A stretch of 64,000 nt of DNA from FEB-25 sp963822175 (GCA_963822175.1 CAWGGJ010000008.1:248001-312000); one strand, 5' to 3'. Positions 35,187 to 44,302 are shown, counted from the first letter of the stretch. A program made the numbers and translations. Notes: generated from the letters alone by a model not told the origin.

Positions 35187-37127
35187 ATGTATTGTCCACG
35201 ATGCCAGACCGATAATCCTGATAGAGCCCGCTATTGCCTCAATTGTGGGTTGGCCTTGGAACGCAGGTGTACCAATTGCCAGGCTGAGCTCCCACCTGGG
35301 GCTAGGTTTTGCATGGCTTGCGGTCAACCAGTGCTGGAACAAACCCCTGCGGATGCTGATCGCCTCAGCCGGCTGACAGCAGCCACACCGGGTTCACTGC
35401 TGCAAAAGATGCGCACTGCCTACAGGGATAGACCAAAACCCGTGACAGGCGGGTTGGGAGAAAAACGCACCGTCACTGCGTTGATCGTGGATGTGATCGG
35501 ATCCACAAGATTAGCACAACAACTTGATCTCGAAAGCTGGACAGCGGTGATCAATAATGCCTTGGACCTAGTCGCACCGATCATCTATAAGTATGAGGGT
35601 ACCATCGTGCGCTTGCTTGATGATTCACTCCTGGCTTTCTTCGGTGCCCCCATCGCCCATGAAGACGACCCTCAGCGCAGTGTACGCGCAGGGTTGGAAA
35701 TCATCGAGCTGATGAACCAACACGCCAGGGAAATTAAAGAATCAAGCAATGTCGATTTCGCCATGCGTGTTTGCATCAATACCGGTCCGGTAGTGATCGG
35801 ACCTGCGAGAGACGATATGCGCTTTGATTACACCGCCTCCGAGGAAACCGTCAATCTGACCTCCCGCTTAAAATTTGCCAGCGCAGCGATGAGTGTGTTG
35901 ATAACCGAAAATACCTATCGGTACATTGCGCCCTATTTCGAATGCATCGACCTTGGTGGATTAAGGGTAAAAGGTGAGGCGGAGGAAATACGTGTTTACC
36001 AGGTGAGTGCTGCCAGGGCGATCCTCGGACGTACGCGCGGGTTCGCGGATCTAAAAAGCCCCATGGTCGGACGTGATACCGAGCTGACGTCCCTGATGCA
36101 TTTGTGTGAGGCGGTTCGGGCGGGCTTGGGACGGACTGTTCTGATCGTTGGAGAGCTTGGCCTTGGTAAAACCCGTTTGATCCAGGAATGGCAGCAGGCT
36201 GTCGAAGCGGAAAATGCCATTGATAAACAAAATAACAATGATGCCAGGTTGCCGGTGGCGCAATGGGTGTTGGGGCGCTGTGTATCCTATTACCAGGGTA
36301 TCGCTTACCAGCTGTTGATGGACCTGCTCAGGAACTTGATGGGGGTGTCACTGGGGAGTAGTGAATCCGAAACCCACACTGCCCTGCTAACAATGACCCA
36401 TGACATGTTGGGCGACCAGATGATGGAAGTCTACCCCTACCTGGGGCATCTGCTATCGCTCAAGCTGGAAACTGAAGCCCTGGAACGCGCCCAGATCACC
36501 GACCCACAGGTGCTGCAAACACAATACCTGCTGGCGGTTCAAAAGCTTTTCCAGGCTTTGATGAAACGTAATCCGTTGGTGCTTGTGCTGGAAGACCTGC
36601 ACTGGGCGGATGCCTCATCCACCGAGCTGTTCATCAAGCTGCTGCCACTGGTTTCCAGTGGACCGATCCTTTTTTGCCTGACCACCAGGCCCGACCTGGA
36701 TGCCCCTGGATGGAAGCTGGTGAGCGCAGCCCGTGACCTGATGGGAAGCAGTCTGGCAGATCTGTCCCTCTCTGCCCTTTCAGATCGGGATACCCGCAAA
36801 ATGGTTTCCAACCTGTTAGAGATTGAAGCGCTTCCAAAACAAGTGCGCGACCTGATCTTAAAAAAAGCTGATGGTAATCCGTTTTTTGTCGAAGAGGTGA
36901 TCCGCATGTTGATCGATCGGGAAGCCATCGTTTACCAGGACAATGCCTGGGTTGCCAAGCAGGAAATCACCACCAATGATATCCCTGACAACCTGCAGGG
37001 ATTGCTGCTGGCACGCATCGACCGGCTGCCGGCAGAAGCACGCCATACCCTGTTGGTTGCGTCGGTAATTGGGCGAAATTTCCCTGTGAAAGTGCTTTCG
37101 CACGTGATGCAAAGGAGCCAGCTATGA
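35187..37127 (+). CDS. Zinc-ribbon, class III cyclase and AAA ATPase signalling protein
   Basis: A 646-residue protein from ATG 35187 (AGGAGC upstream; an earlier in-frame ATG at 35112 lacks homology). Residues 1-50 form a double zinc ribbon (CPRCQTDN..CLNCG, CTNCQ...CMACG). Residues 95-270 are a class III adenylate/guanylate cyclase domain with metal Asp in DVIGST and the second Asp in LLDDSLLAFFG, where the usual G-D-G is changed to D-D-S. Residues 295-640 are a STAND/AAA-type ATPase with P-loop GELGLGKT near residue 322 and ED-type Walker B VLVLEDLHWADA. In related proteins the chain continues into TPRs; here those lie in the coupled next gene. Confidence 0.87.
   Translation: MYCPRCQTDNPDRARYCLNCGLALERRCTNCQAELPPGARFCMACGQPVLEQTPADADRLSRLTAATPGSLLQKMRTAYRDRPKPVTGGLGEKRTVTALIVDVIGSTRLAQQLDLESWTAVINNALDLVAPIIYKYEGTIVRLLDDSLLAFFGAPIAHEDDPQRSVRAGLEIIELMNQHAREIKESSNVDFAMRVCINTGPVVIGPARDDMRFDYTASEETVNLTSRLKFASAAMSVLITENTYRYIAPYFECIDLGGLRVKGEAEEIRVYQVSAARAILGRTRGFADLKSPMVGRDTELTSLMHLCEAVRAGLGRTVLIVGELGLGKTRLIQEWQQAVEAENAIDKQNNNDARLPVAQWVLGRCVSYYQGIAYQLLMDLLRNLMGVSLGSSESETHTALLTMTHDMLGDQMMEVYPYLGHLLSLKLETEALERAQITDPQVLQTQYLLAVQKLFQALMKRNPLVLVLEDLHWADASSTELFIKLLPLVSSGPILFCLTTRPDLDAPGWKLVSAARDLMGSSLADLSLSALSDRDTRKMVSNLLEIEALPKQVRDLILKKADGNPFFVEEVIRMLIDREAIVYQDNAWVAKQEITTNDIPDNLQGLLLARIDRLPAEARHTLLVASVIGRNFPVKVLSHVMQRSQL
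37111..37117 (+). promoter_or_regulatory. Internal Shine-Dalgarno for the coupled TPR/PP2C gene
   Basis: AAAGGAG lies 6 bases before the ATG at 37124, inside the last codons of the cyclase/AAA gene whose TGA overlaps that ATG (ATGA). This argues that the split is a designed gene boundary, not a sequencing error. Confidence 0.65.
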
Positions 37128-39646
37128 CCTTATTCAGCGACCTGGGCACATTGGAAACAGCGGGATTAATTCGCGTGGCGAAAGTGGAGCCGGATCTTGA
37201 ATACCTGTTCCGCCACGCACTGGTGCAGGATACTGCATACGCCTCATTGTTGGAGAGTGACCGCAAAAAGCTGCACCTGGCTGTAGGAGATGCCATTGAA
37301 AACCTGTATCCTGAACGGCGCACAGAGCTGGCTGCCATCCTTGCAAAGCATTTCCGTGAAGCTGGCGAGGAAGCGCGCTCGCTGAGCTATTTTTTAATTG
37401 CTGGTGATGAAGCCCTATCAGCGTATGCCAACCAGGAAGCTGAGATTCTTTATCGCTCTGCCCTGGACCTCTCCTGCTGCACAGATACAGAAAATGCCTG
37501 GTTATATTCCGGGCTGGGGGAGGCACTTTACCGGCAGAGCCGGCTGGAAGAAGCACTCCAGAATTTCTGGAAAGGCATTGAAATCTATAAATCGAGCGGG
37601 GATAGTGAAGGCATCGCCCGGCTTTATGCCCGGGTGGGACGCGTGGAGTGGTATGTTGGTGACCGTCCGCAGGGATTGCGCATCTGCCTCGAGGGATTGG
37701 AGCTGGTGAAGGATGCTCCGGATAGCAGGGGGAAAGCGACATTGATGCATGAGGCAGCCCGCGCTTATTATTTCAATGGCATGTCGGATAAAGCCCTGCA
37801 GCTTTGCCGGAAAACCCTTGAGCTGGCTGAACAACTTGGTGCTGTTCATGTCCAGGCAGATACGCTGGCGACACTTGGCATCCTTTCAGGGATTTCCGCA
37901 GAAGAGTCACTGGATGCATTGCGAAAAGCAGTTGAACTCAGCGAGGCAAATAAGCTCTACATGGTGGCAATGCGTGCCCACCATAACCTTGGCACAATGC
38001 TGCGCACCTGGTTAGGTGATAACGAGGCTGCAATGGAGCATTTTCGCAGGGGAGCGGAGCTGGGACGGTTGCGAGGTGTAGCCGCCGAAGAGCTGATGGC
38101 AATGCTGAGCTATGTGGGATGCCTTTTTGGTCCAGGCAGGTTAAAGGAAATTGAGGCAACGCTGCCATACCTGGAGGAACTGGCTGGTAAGATATCCAAT
38201 CCTGGTCCTTCACTGGAAGCGATCAAATTCACCCGGGGAGTTCTGGTTGGCTATAAGGGGGATTGGAAATCCGCCCTGGTTACATACCGGGAATGCCTGG
38301 AGGAGGCGCGTCGGTCACAGAACCTGGAATCAGAACTGAACTTAACTAATGAATTGATCTCGGCACTGTTGGAGTTGAATCGCTGGGGGTCTCTAAATGA
38401 CCTTGTTGAAGTTGAAGCGCTCCTTCTCGATGCCAGTAAACACCTCGAGCAAGAGGATTCAAATGAAAAGATGTGGATCTATCCATGCATGGCGATTCTG
38501 CGAGTGTATCAAGGTCGCCTGGATGATGCCCATGAGTTGATGAAGAAATCCCAGGCAGAGTCAACCAGCAACCCCTCAATATGGAGCACATACCTGCAGG
38601 GTATAACGAATGCAGAGATTGCCTGTGCCGAACAGAAATGGTCAGAAGCATTGGCCTTGGTTGAAGAAACAGCCAACATGGAGACCCGCCATGGATTTCG
38701 GCTCAACCGGGCAAAAACATTATTATTCTGGGCCGACATCCATATTCAGCGCGGAGAGCCAGCCGATCACGAACACGCCCAAGCCCTCCTATGGGAATCG
38801 TTGGCATTGTTCAATGAGATGGAAGTGGGTTACTTCCCAGAGATCATAAAAGCTCGCTTGAAGGAAGTGCAAACCATTATCCTCACCCAGACACTTGACC
38901 ATGAAAAAATGACCAAGGACCTGAAAAAAGCCCGCCGTGTGCAGGAAAGCCTTCTCCCGGCAACGCTGCCTGATTTGCCTGGCTGGGAGCTATCGGTCGC
39001 CCTTCAATCCGCAGGTGAAACATCCGGTGATTTTTACGATTACCTGTCACTGTCGGGAGGAAAGATGGGCATTTTGATCGCGGATGTAACGGATAAGGGG
39101 ACCAGTGCTGCACTGTACATGGCGCTCAGCCGCTCTCTATGGCGTACATTTGCGGCAGAATACCCGGATCATCCAGAGCGAACCATGGAGCTGACCAACC
39201 GGCGCATCCTGACCGATACCCATGGAGGTTTATTCATCACCCTCTTTTATGGCATCCTCGATCCACAAAATGGGGATTTTAACTACTGTAGTGCCGGTCA
39301 CTACCCGGCCTACCTGGTACGCTTGCTTGACGGCTCGATCGAGGAGCTGGCTCGTACCGGCATCCCCCTGGGTGTGATGGAAGAAACCAGCTGGAATAGC
39401 GCGACCATTCGGATCGAGCCAGGCGACACAATCGTCCTGTATACGGATGGGATGACCGATGCGCTCAACGATCGAGAGGAGTTCTTCGGCCAGGAGCGCT
39501 TGAAGCACGCGGTGCAAAGGTTCTCGAGTAAACCGCCCGAAGGGATGAAAGAAGCGCTGTTGACTGAGGTGCGCAATTGGATTGGCCAGGCGCAGCAATT
39601 CGATGATATCACCCTGCTGGTAATTGGCAGGCAGAAGGCGTTGTGA
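37124..39646 (+). CDS. TPR-repeat protein with C-terminal SpoIIE/PP2C phosphatase domain
   Basis: An 840-residue protein. It opens with the tail of the STAND module (FSDLGTLETAGLIR, LEYLFRHALVQDTAYASLL), which in relatives belongs to the ATPase protein. Residues 80-590 are helical TPR repeats (AEILYRSALDLS, LEEALQNFWKGIEIY, SDKALQLCRKTLELAEQLG and so on). Residues 598-835 are a PP2C-type phosphatase of the RsbU/SpoIIE group: ESLLPATLPDLPGWE, metal Asp in GDFYDY, IADVTDKG and DDITLLV. A short coiled-coil linker (EKMTKDLKKARRVQE) precedes the phosphatase. It probably dephosphorylates an anti-sigma antagonist in response to cyclase/ATPase state. Coupled to the upstream gene by ATGA overlap. Confidence 0.87.
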   Translation: MTLFSDLGTLETAGLIRVAKVEPDLEYLFRHALVQDTAYASLLESDRKKLHLAVGDAIENLYPERRTELAAILAKHFREAGEEARSLSYFLIAGDEALSAYANQEAEILYRSALDLSCCTDTENAWLYSGLGEALYRQSRLEEALQNFWKGIEIYKSSGDSEGIARLYARVGRVEWYVGDRPQGLRICLEGLELVKDAPDSRGKATLMHEAARAYYFNGMSDKALQLCRKTLELAEQLGAVHVQADTLATLGILSGISAEESLDALRKAVELSEANKLYMVAMRAHHNLGTMLRTWLGDNEAAMEHFRRGAELGRLRGVAAEELMAMLSYVGCLFGPGRLKEIEATLPYLEELAGKISNPGPSLEAIKFTRGVLVGYKGDWKSALVTYRECLEEARRSQNLESELNLTNELISALLELNRWGSLNDLVEVEALLLDASKHLEQEDSNEKMWIYPCMAILRVYQGRLDDAHELMKKSQAESTSNPSIWSTYLQGITNAEIACAEQKWSEALALVEETANMETRHGFRLNRAKTLLFWADIHIQRGEPADHEHAQALLWESLALFNEMEVGYFPEIIKARLKEVQTIILTQTLDHEKMTKDLKKARRVQESLLPATLPDLPGWELSVALQSAGETSGDFYDYLSLSGGKMGILIADVTDKGTSAALYMALSRSLWRTFAAEYPDHPERTMELTNRRILTDTHGGLFITLFYGILDPQNGDFNYCSAGHYPAYLVRLLDGSIEELARTGIPLGVMEETSWNSATIRIEPGDTIVLYTDGMTDALNDREEFFGQERLKHAVQRFSSKPPEGMKEALLTEVRNWIGQAQQFDDITLLVIGRQKAL

Positions 39647-39665
39647 ATAAGACTAAAGCAGAAGG

Positions 39666-40151
39666 TTGGCTGTATTGAAATTCACCCTGGTTTATGATTC
39701 GCTCTACGGGAACACCGAGAAGATCGCCCGGGCTATCGGGGATGGGCTGGCTGGGCAGGGAGAAGGCACCATTGCAAGCGTAGCTGATTTCAAAATGGAC
39801 CTGCTGAGGGGGGTGGATTTGTTGATCGTTGGTTCTCCCACTCAAAAGTTCAAAGCTACAGCTGCGATGAAATCCTTTCTGAAAGCGATCCCTGCCAATG
39901 GATTAAAAGGAGCCAGGGTGGCTGCGTTCGATACCCGCCTGACGCAGGGTAATATTGACGCTACCCCGGTTTTGCCGTTTTTTGTTAAGCTATTTGGTTA
40001 TGCCGCTGAGCCCATTGCTAAAGAGCTGCAGAAAAAGGGTGGAGTGCTGGTCCTTCCGCCGGAAGGATTCTACGTGGAAGGGACGGAGGGTCCGTTGGTG
40101 CAGGGAGAGCTTGAAAGGGCAGCCACATGGGCAGGAAAGCTATTCGCATAG
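39666..40151 (+). CDS. Flavodoxin-like protein
   Basis: A 161-residue flavodoxin-fold protein: FMN phosphate loop YDSLYGNTEKIARAIGDGL near the start, SPTQKFKATAAMKSFL and AAFDTRLTQGN. It is of the long chain, FMN-dependent electron-carrier type. The start is weak: TTG 39666 or TTG 39675 behind AGAAGG. It lies 20 bases after the phosphatase gene and before a GNAT gene. Partner reductase is not in the window. Confidence 0.82.
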   Translation: MAVLKFTLVYDSLYGNTEKIARAIGDGLAGQGEGTIASVADFKMDLLRGVDLLIVGSPTQKFKATAAMKSFLKAIPANGLKGARVAAFDTRLTQGNIDATPVLPFFVKLFGYAAEPIAKELQKKGGVLVLPPEGFYVEGTEGPLVQGELERAATWAGKLFA

Positions 40152-40175
40152 GCGTTAAGGATTTGGTTTAAATGC

Positions 40176-40814
40176 ATGATCACCCAGGGAAAAATGGAAA
40201 GTCCTGAGGCAAAGCAGCTGGTTTTATCTGATGTGGCACAGGCTGCCCGGGTTATTTCCCAGGCATTCTTGGATGATCCCCTGTGTGCATTTATGCTACC
40301 ATCTCAAAGGTCCAGGCTCAACACCTTAAACAAGTTCTTTCGCCTGTATGGAGAAATCTATATACAGAATCAGCTCGGTTATGGAGTCGGTGAGCCATTA
40401 AAGGGGATCGCATTTTGGATCGATCCATCCAGACCCGACGTATCCATGAGCATTAAGTCTTTAGGATTATTTTTCCCGCTCCTGTTCACCCACTATCCGC
40501 TTGGATATCTAAAAGCAAAAAAGATCCTGAAACAGATCGATTTTCTGCATCACAAATATGCCAGTGAAGCTCACTATTACCTTGATAATATCGGTGTTTT
40601 ACCGTCCGAACAAGGCAAAGGTTATTCTTCGAGGCTGATCCGGCCCATCCTTGAAAAAGCTGATGCTGAAAATAAGATTGCATACACCGATACCGTGACG
40701 CAGAAAAATGTTGGGTTCTATGAGCATTTTGGATTTGAATGCGTGGAAGAATCTCACATTGATGGCACAGGGATCACGATTTGGGCACTCTATCGACCAG
40801 TTCAAAATGGTTGA
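40176..40814 (+). CDS. GNAT family N-acetyltransferase
   Basis: A 212-residue acetyltransferase. The acetyl-CoA site is NIGVLPSEQGKGYSSRLI near residues 141-158 (Q-x-x-G-x-G/S type), then a beta-bulge YTDTVTQKNVGFYEHFGFECVEE. AGGG upstream of the ATG at 40194 makes MESPEAKQ an alternative start. Central segment LFTHYPLGYLKAKKILKQIDFL is more hydrophobic than usual but not clearly membrane-spanning. Substrate unknown. Confidence 0.83.
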   Translation: MITQGKMESPEAKQLVLSDVAQAARVISQAFLDDPLCAFMLPSQRSRLNTLNKFFRLYGEIYIQNQLGYGVGEPLKGIAFWIDPSRPDVSMSIKSLGLFFPLLFTHYPLGYLKAKKILKQIDFLHHKYASEAHYYLDNIGVLPSEQGKGYSSRLIRPILEKADAENKIAYTDTVTQKNVGFYEHFGFECVEESHIDGTGITIWALYRPVQNG

Positions 40815-40949
40815 GAGACAGTCGTTATGACCTGCAAGACTGCCAGATACAATTTATCACCGTGGATGGATGGAAGGCGAAACATCATCCACGAACATTG
40901 TCCTTCAATCAGTATTGATAGAGACTGATTTTATACAACAGGGCAATGT

Positions 40950-41738
40950 ATGCGGCGATTACACCTGTTCGAGTTCACTGACCTGCCCTGGTATCCGCAG
41001 CTATTCCGCCGCATCCAGACGGATTACCTGCAGTTTGTGACCACCCGAGGGGCGGGTCACCAAAATCTCGTCCCCTTATTTCGCAAGGCTTTGCAGCACG
41101 CAGGGACAATGGAGATCCTTGACCTGTGTTCTGGAAGCACTGGACCCTGGTTACGGTTGAGCAAGGAGCTCCACCAGGCAGGCATGCCGGTGACCGTCAC
41201 ACTGACCGACAAATACCCCGACAGGGAGACGATCCAAAAGTGGGTAGGAGCCTTAACCCAGGGGATCGATTATTGCATCGAGCCGGTGGATGCGACCAAT
41301 ATTCCACCTCAATTGACTGGCATGCGAACCATGTTCGAGGGTTTCCATCACTTCACCCCTGGTCAGGCACAGCAAATCCTACAGAATGCATTCGAAAACA
41401 GGGTGGCAATCGGCATCTTTGAAGCCAGCCTCAAACCACCCCAGGGACCGGTGATCTTCCTGCTATCCCCCCTGATGACGCTGCTGGGGTATTTTTTTGT
41501 CACCCCATTCATTTTGCCGCGCACCCGGAGCAGGTTCTTGTGGACCTACCTGCTGCCCATCGTTCCCCTGGCAACCTGTTGGGATGGCCTGGTATCTTTT
41601 TTAAGGGTCTATTCGCAAAAGGAATTAAAAGAGCTGACCATGCCCCTCCAGCACAAGGATTATATTTGGGAGATGGGCCAGGCTTCCACCGGGACACCCC
41701 TGTTTGTATTCACCTACTTGTTGGGGTATCCTGCATAA
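40950..41738 (+). CDS. SAM-dependent methyltransferase-like protein with C-terminal membrane segments
   Basis: A 262-residue protein. Residues 50-110 are a class I methyltransferase-like core: ILDLCSGSTGPWLRL for SAM binding (DxxxG-like) and the LTDKYPD acidic loop. Residues 165-210 contain two hydrophobic stretches (GPVIFLLSPLMTLLGYFFVTPFI and WTYLLPIVPLATCWDG) that could anchor it to the membrane. The combination is seen in unassigned enzymes of lipid or quinone modification. No SD stands out. It precedes the second nucleotidyltransferase gene by 54 bases. Confidence 0.72.
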   Translation: MRRLHLFEFTDLPWYPQLFRRIQTDYLQFVTTRGAGHQNLVPLFRKALQHAGTMEILDLCSGSTGPWLRLSKELHQAGMPVTVTLTDKYPDRETIQKWVGALTQGIDYCIEPVDATNIPPQLTGMRTMFEGFHHFTPGQAQQILQNAFENRVAIGIFEASLKPPQGPVIFLLSPLMTLLGYFFVTPFILPRTRSRFLWTYLLPIVPLATCWDGLVSFLRVYSQKELKELTMPLQHKDYIWEMGQASTGTPLFVFTYLLGYPA

Positions 41739-41792
41739 TCTTCAGATGGTGAAGAAACTCTCGTGAATTCTATTTCGTTGAGGAATTAACCC

Positions 41793-42326
41793 ATGGAACA
41801 ACAAAAACCAGAGATGACCGCTGGAGATCTGCTCGAGCTGTTGATCATGTTCGAGCAGAACCAGGTGGAGATCATCATCGATGGGGGCTGGGCGGTGGAT
41901 GCGCTGTTGGGGGAGCAGACCCGCCCTCACGAGGACCTGGATATTGCCATGCCTCATAAATACGTACCGCTGGCGCGGTCTTTGCTCGAATCCCGAGGTT
42001 ATCATGACGTGGAACGTACCGATACCCGCGATTGTAACTTTGTCCTGGGGGATGAGCAGGGTCACCTGGTGGATTTCCATACCTACACCTTTGATGAACA
42101 GGGAAAACTCATCTTTGGGTTGCCCTATCCACCCGAGTCTCTGACGGGTCATGGGTTGGTCCTGGGTCACCCGGTGAGCTGCATCACACCGGAGTGGCTG
42201 ATTCAATTTCATACCGGTTATGCCTTCGATGAAAATGATTACCGGGATGTCAAAGCCCTATGTGATCGGTTTCACCTGGAAATGCCGGCAGAGTACGCGG
42301 CATTTGGTGAGAAAAATGCGAGATAA
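41793..42326 (+). CDS. LnuA-like nucleotidyltransferase family protein
   Basis: A 177-residue nucleotidyltransferase. It shows DGGWAVDALLGEQTRPHEDLDIAM with the G-G-W-x-V-D core and the paired acidic residues HEDLDI that bind metal, then VDFHTYTFDEQ and FHTGYAFDENDYRDVKALCD. This layout resembles lincosamide nucleotidyltransferases (LnuA) more than aminoglycoside enzymes, but the two are hard to separate on sequence alone. It is the intact paralogue of the broken gene at 23907. A role in antibiotic inactivation is not demonstrated. Confidence 0.82.
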   Translation: MEQQKPEMTAGDLLELLIMFEQNQVEIIIDGGWAVDALLGEQTRPHEDLDIAMPHKYVPLARSLLESRGYHDVERTDTRDCNFVLGDEQGHLVDFHTYTFDEQGKLIFGLPYPPESLTGHGLVLGHPVSCITPEWLIQFHTGYAFDENDYRDVKALCDRFHLEMPAEYAAFGEKNAR

Positions 42327-42362
42327 ATCTATATGATAAGCGACAGTTTGGCATGTTGGTGC

Positions 42363-42390
42363 TTGACGTAACCAAAAACCGCTGTATAGT
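42363..42390 (+). promoter_or_regulatory. Candidate promoter for the 7TM sensor gene
   Basis: TTGACG (42363-42368), 16-base spacer, TATAGT (42385-42390), about 90 bases before the ATG at 42481. Strength is moderate. Confidence 0.45.
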
Positions 42391-42480
42391 AAGAGGGTAG
42401 ACATATCAACAAAGTTAACTAATAGCGTAAGATCGTTATATCCAAGATAAAGCCAGGTAATAAATCAGGAGGGAAATGGA

Positions 42481-43119
42481 ATGGTGTCACCCATTATTAT
42501 CCTAACTGCGGTTGAGTCCGGTCTTGGTACCCTATTAACCGGCACCGTGCTCTATCTGGTGCTCTCACGGGGAAGGAAAGCCTACCATTATCTGTTTTCT
42601 GCGGTCCTGTTGATCTGTTTTATTTGGGACCTGGGTACCTTCCTGCTTATGATCAGAAACGAACACCTGGCGGAGCTGCCAATCATTGGTCGGGTAGCCA
42701 TTTATCCCTGCATTTTTATCCCCGCATTGATCTTTCACTTTGCTAATCTATACACCGGAAAGCCGGTCAAATGGGCGATCATTCTGGTCTGGGTATTTAC
42801 TGGTCTCACCTGGATTCCCATCCTGGCTGGTTATTTTTATCAAATCGAGGGAAACCACATTTATGATTGGGGGAATATGTTTCGGGTCAGGCCATCTGCC
42901 CTCGACCCGATGATGTTTGTATTCTGGTTCGGGATTATCCTGCCAGCTGTCTGGCTGCTATACAGAGATATGAAATTAGAAAAATCTCCATTGAAGCATC
43001 GTCATGAGATCTATATCATTTCCAGCTTACTGGTGATCACCTTATCCATTGTAAAAGCTTTGGTTACTGTGGGGATCAATGTGTCCTTTGTGCTGCCGAT
43101 TGGGGATGTTCCTCAATGA
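42481..43119 (+). CDS. 7TM sensor domain protein (histidine-kinase N-terminal type), first part of frameshifted gene
   Basis: 212 residues with six or so membrane helices in the style of the 7TM N-terminal region of histidine kinases and diguanylate cyclases (HisKA_7TM): TLLTGTVLYLVLSRGRKAYHYLFSAVLLICFIWDLG, PALIFHFANLYTG, HRHEIYIISSLLVITL. The frame stops at TGA 43117 after VGINVSFVLPIG, but the expected seventh helix and tail continue in the next frame. The shift maps to the G run 43102-43105. GGAGGGAAATGG precedes the ATG. The restored protein has no kinase domain, so it may be an orphan sensor or receptor. Confidence 0.7.
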   Translation: MVSPIIILTAVESGLGTLLTGTVLYLVLSRGRKAYHYLFSAVLLICFIWDLGTFLLMIRNEHLAELPIIGRVAIYPCIFIPALIFHFANLYTGKPVKWAIILVWVFTGLTWIPILAGYFYQIEGNHIYDWGNMFRVRPSALDPMMFVFWFGIILPAVWLLYRDMKLEKSPLKHRHEIYIISSLLVITLSIVKALVTVGINVSFVLPIGDVPQ

Positions 43120-43408
43120 TATTTTTATATCCATTATTGGTCTGGCGATCATCAAGGACAGGCTTTTTGATATCACTGTGATCATCAAAAAGGGGACGCT
43201 CTATTCCATCCTGGCCGGGCTGTTAATTTTCATCTACAGCTTTGTGGAACACCTTCTGGTAACGTTCATCGGTGAAAGAATTGGGGAGGAATCGACCTGG
43301 TTGCACATGATATCGATTGCCATAGGGATTGCCATTTTGATGCCGGTAAAGAACCGCATCGAAAAAGGAGTTGAGGGATACTTCAGTCATCGAAAGTTGG
43401 AGTTTTAG
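43079..43408 (+). CDS. C-terminal part of the frameshifted 7TM sensor gene
   Basis: From about 43107 the frame reads FLNDIFISIIGLAIIKDRLFD, ILAGLLIFIYSFVEHLLVT and ends RIEKGVEGYFSHRKLEF. This is the normal continuation of the preceding 7TM gene, whose last helix plus the linker before a kinase it resembles. Codons 43079-43106 are out of frame with it. There is no ribosome-binding site, so it is not an independent gene. Confidence 0.6.
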   Translation: MCPLCCRLGMFLNDIFISIIGLAIIKDRLFDITVIIKKGTLYSILAGLLIFIYSFVEHLLVTFIGERIGEESTWLHMISIAIGIAILMPVKNRIEKGVEGYFSHRKLEF

Positions 43409-43492
43409 CGGGTTGTTTCATCCTGTCTGGTGGGCATCCAGTCCGCCAGGCTGACGGAAAGTAAAGATTGAGTATAAAAGGAGTGTGCCCGT

Positions 43493-43882
43493 ATGATCGG
43501 GATTTGGAATTCATATGCTGATATTTACCTGATTGTTGCTGGTGTAGCCATGTTACTGTTTTTTGGCTTGCCGCTTATCCTCGTCCCCATGCGTTGGGCT
43601 AGAGTGTTCCGCTGGGATGTGTCGCAACCTGGAGATCTGGTCATTTTCCTGGGACGCTCCGTGGGTGTTTTTATCTCGGTCATTGCTTTATACGCTTTCA
43701 AAGTATCTCAAACTCCTTCAGCAATGCCTTTCTTTTATGAGCTGATGCTGTGGACATTCGTTGGCATGATACTCCTCCACGTCTATGGTGCCATCCGAAA
43801 AACACAGCCCATCACTGAGACCATTGAGATCGGATTATGGATCATCTTGAGCCTGGTGACCTTGTGTTTCTATCCGGTTTAA
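43493..43882 (+). CDS. Small multi-pass membrane protein, unknown
   Basis: 129 residues with four hydrophobic helices: YLIVAGVAMLLFFGLPLILV, FLGRSVGVFISVIALYAF, YELMLWTFVGMILLHVYG and IGLWIILSLVTLCFYPV. Short polar loops with RWARVFRWDVSQPGD between them. AAAAGGAGTGTG precedes the ATG. It follows the 7TM sensor gene by 84 bases on the same strand. No family recognised. Confidence 0.65.
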   Translation: MIGIWNSYADIYLIVAGVAMLLFFGLPLILVPMRWARVFRWDVSQPGDLVIFLGRSVGVFISVIALYAFKVSQTPSAMPFFYELMLWTFVGMILLHVYGAIRKTQPITETIEIGLWIILSLVTLCFYPV

Positions 43883-44302
43883 AATGGATGGTCTGATTTA
43901 TATGTCAGACAACAAATAACTGTCATTGCGCGGAGGGCGTTCTCCATCCGACCATATCCCGAATGCGGTGAGGGAGAAACAAGCCTCAGCATATGAATAA
44001 TGTCATCTTCCAAAAGAAATATTCCCAAATATAATTGATAATATTTATTACCTCAATCTCAAAATTTAGTGAGTTGGATGTAATTGCCATAGAATTTAGT
44101 TAAAATGGTTTTCCTTCTAAATCTCGGGACTAGCAAGCCGGAAAAATCCAGGTTCTTCAGTCCAAAACCTGGGTAGATTTCGTATAAACGAATTGGGTAT
44201 ATTATTACTGTGAAAGTAAGCTGTGAAAGACCATCTGCACAACCAATGCGATAAAAGTAATATTACCTAGATACCTAAATCCCATCATCACGGAGAGCAT
44301 AT
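43883..44302. other. Intergenic region before the tandem GNAT gene
   Basis: 420 bases, AT-rich. At 43921 it holds TGTCATTGCGCGGAGGGCG, a partial match to one arm of the inverted repeat at 34708 but without a matching second arm. No coding sequence seen. Confidence 0.4.
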
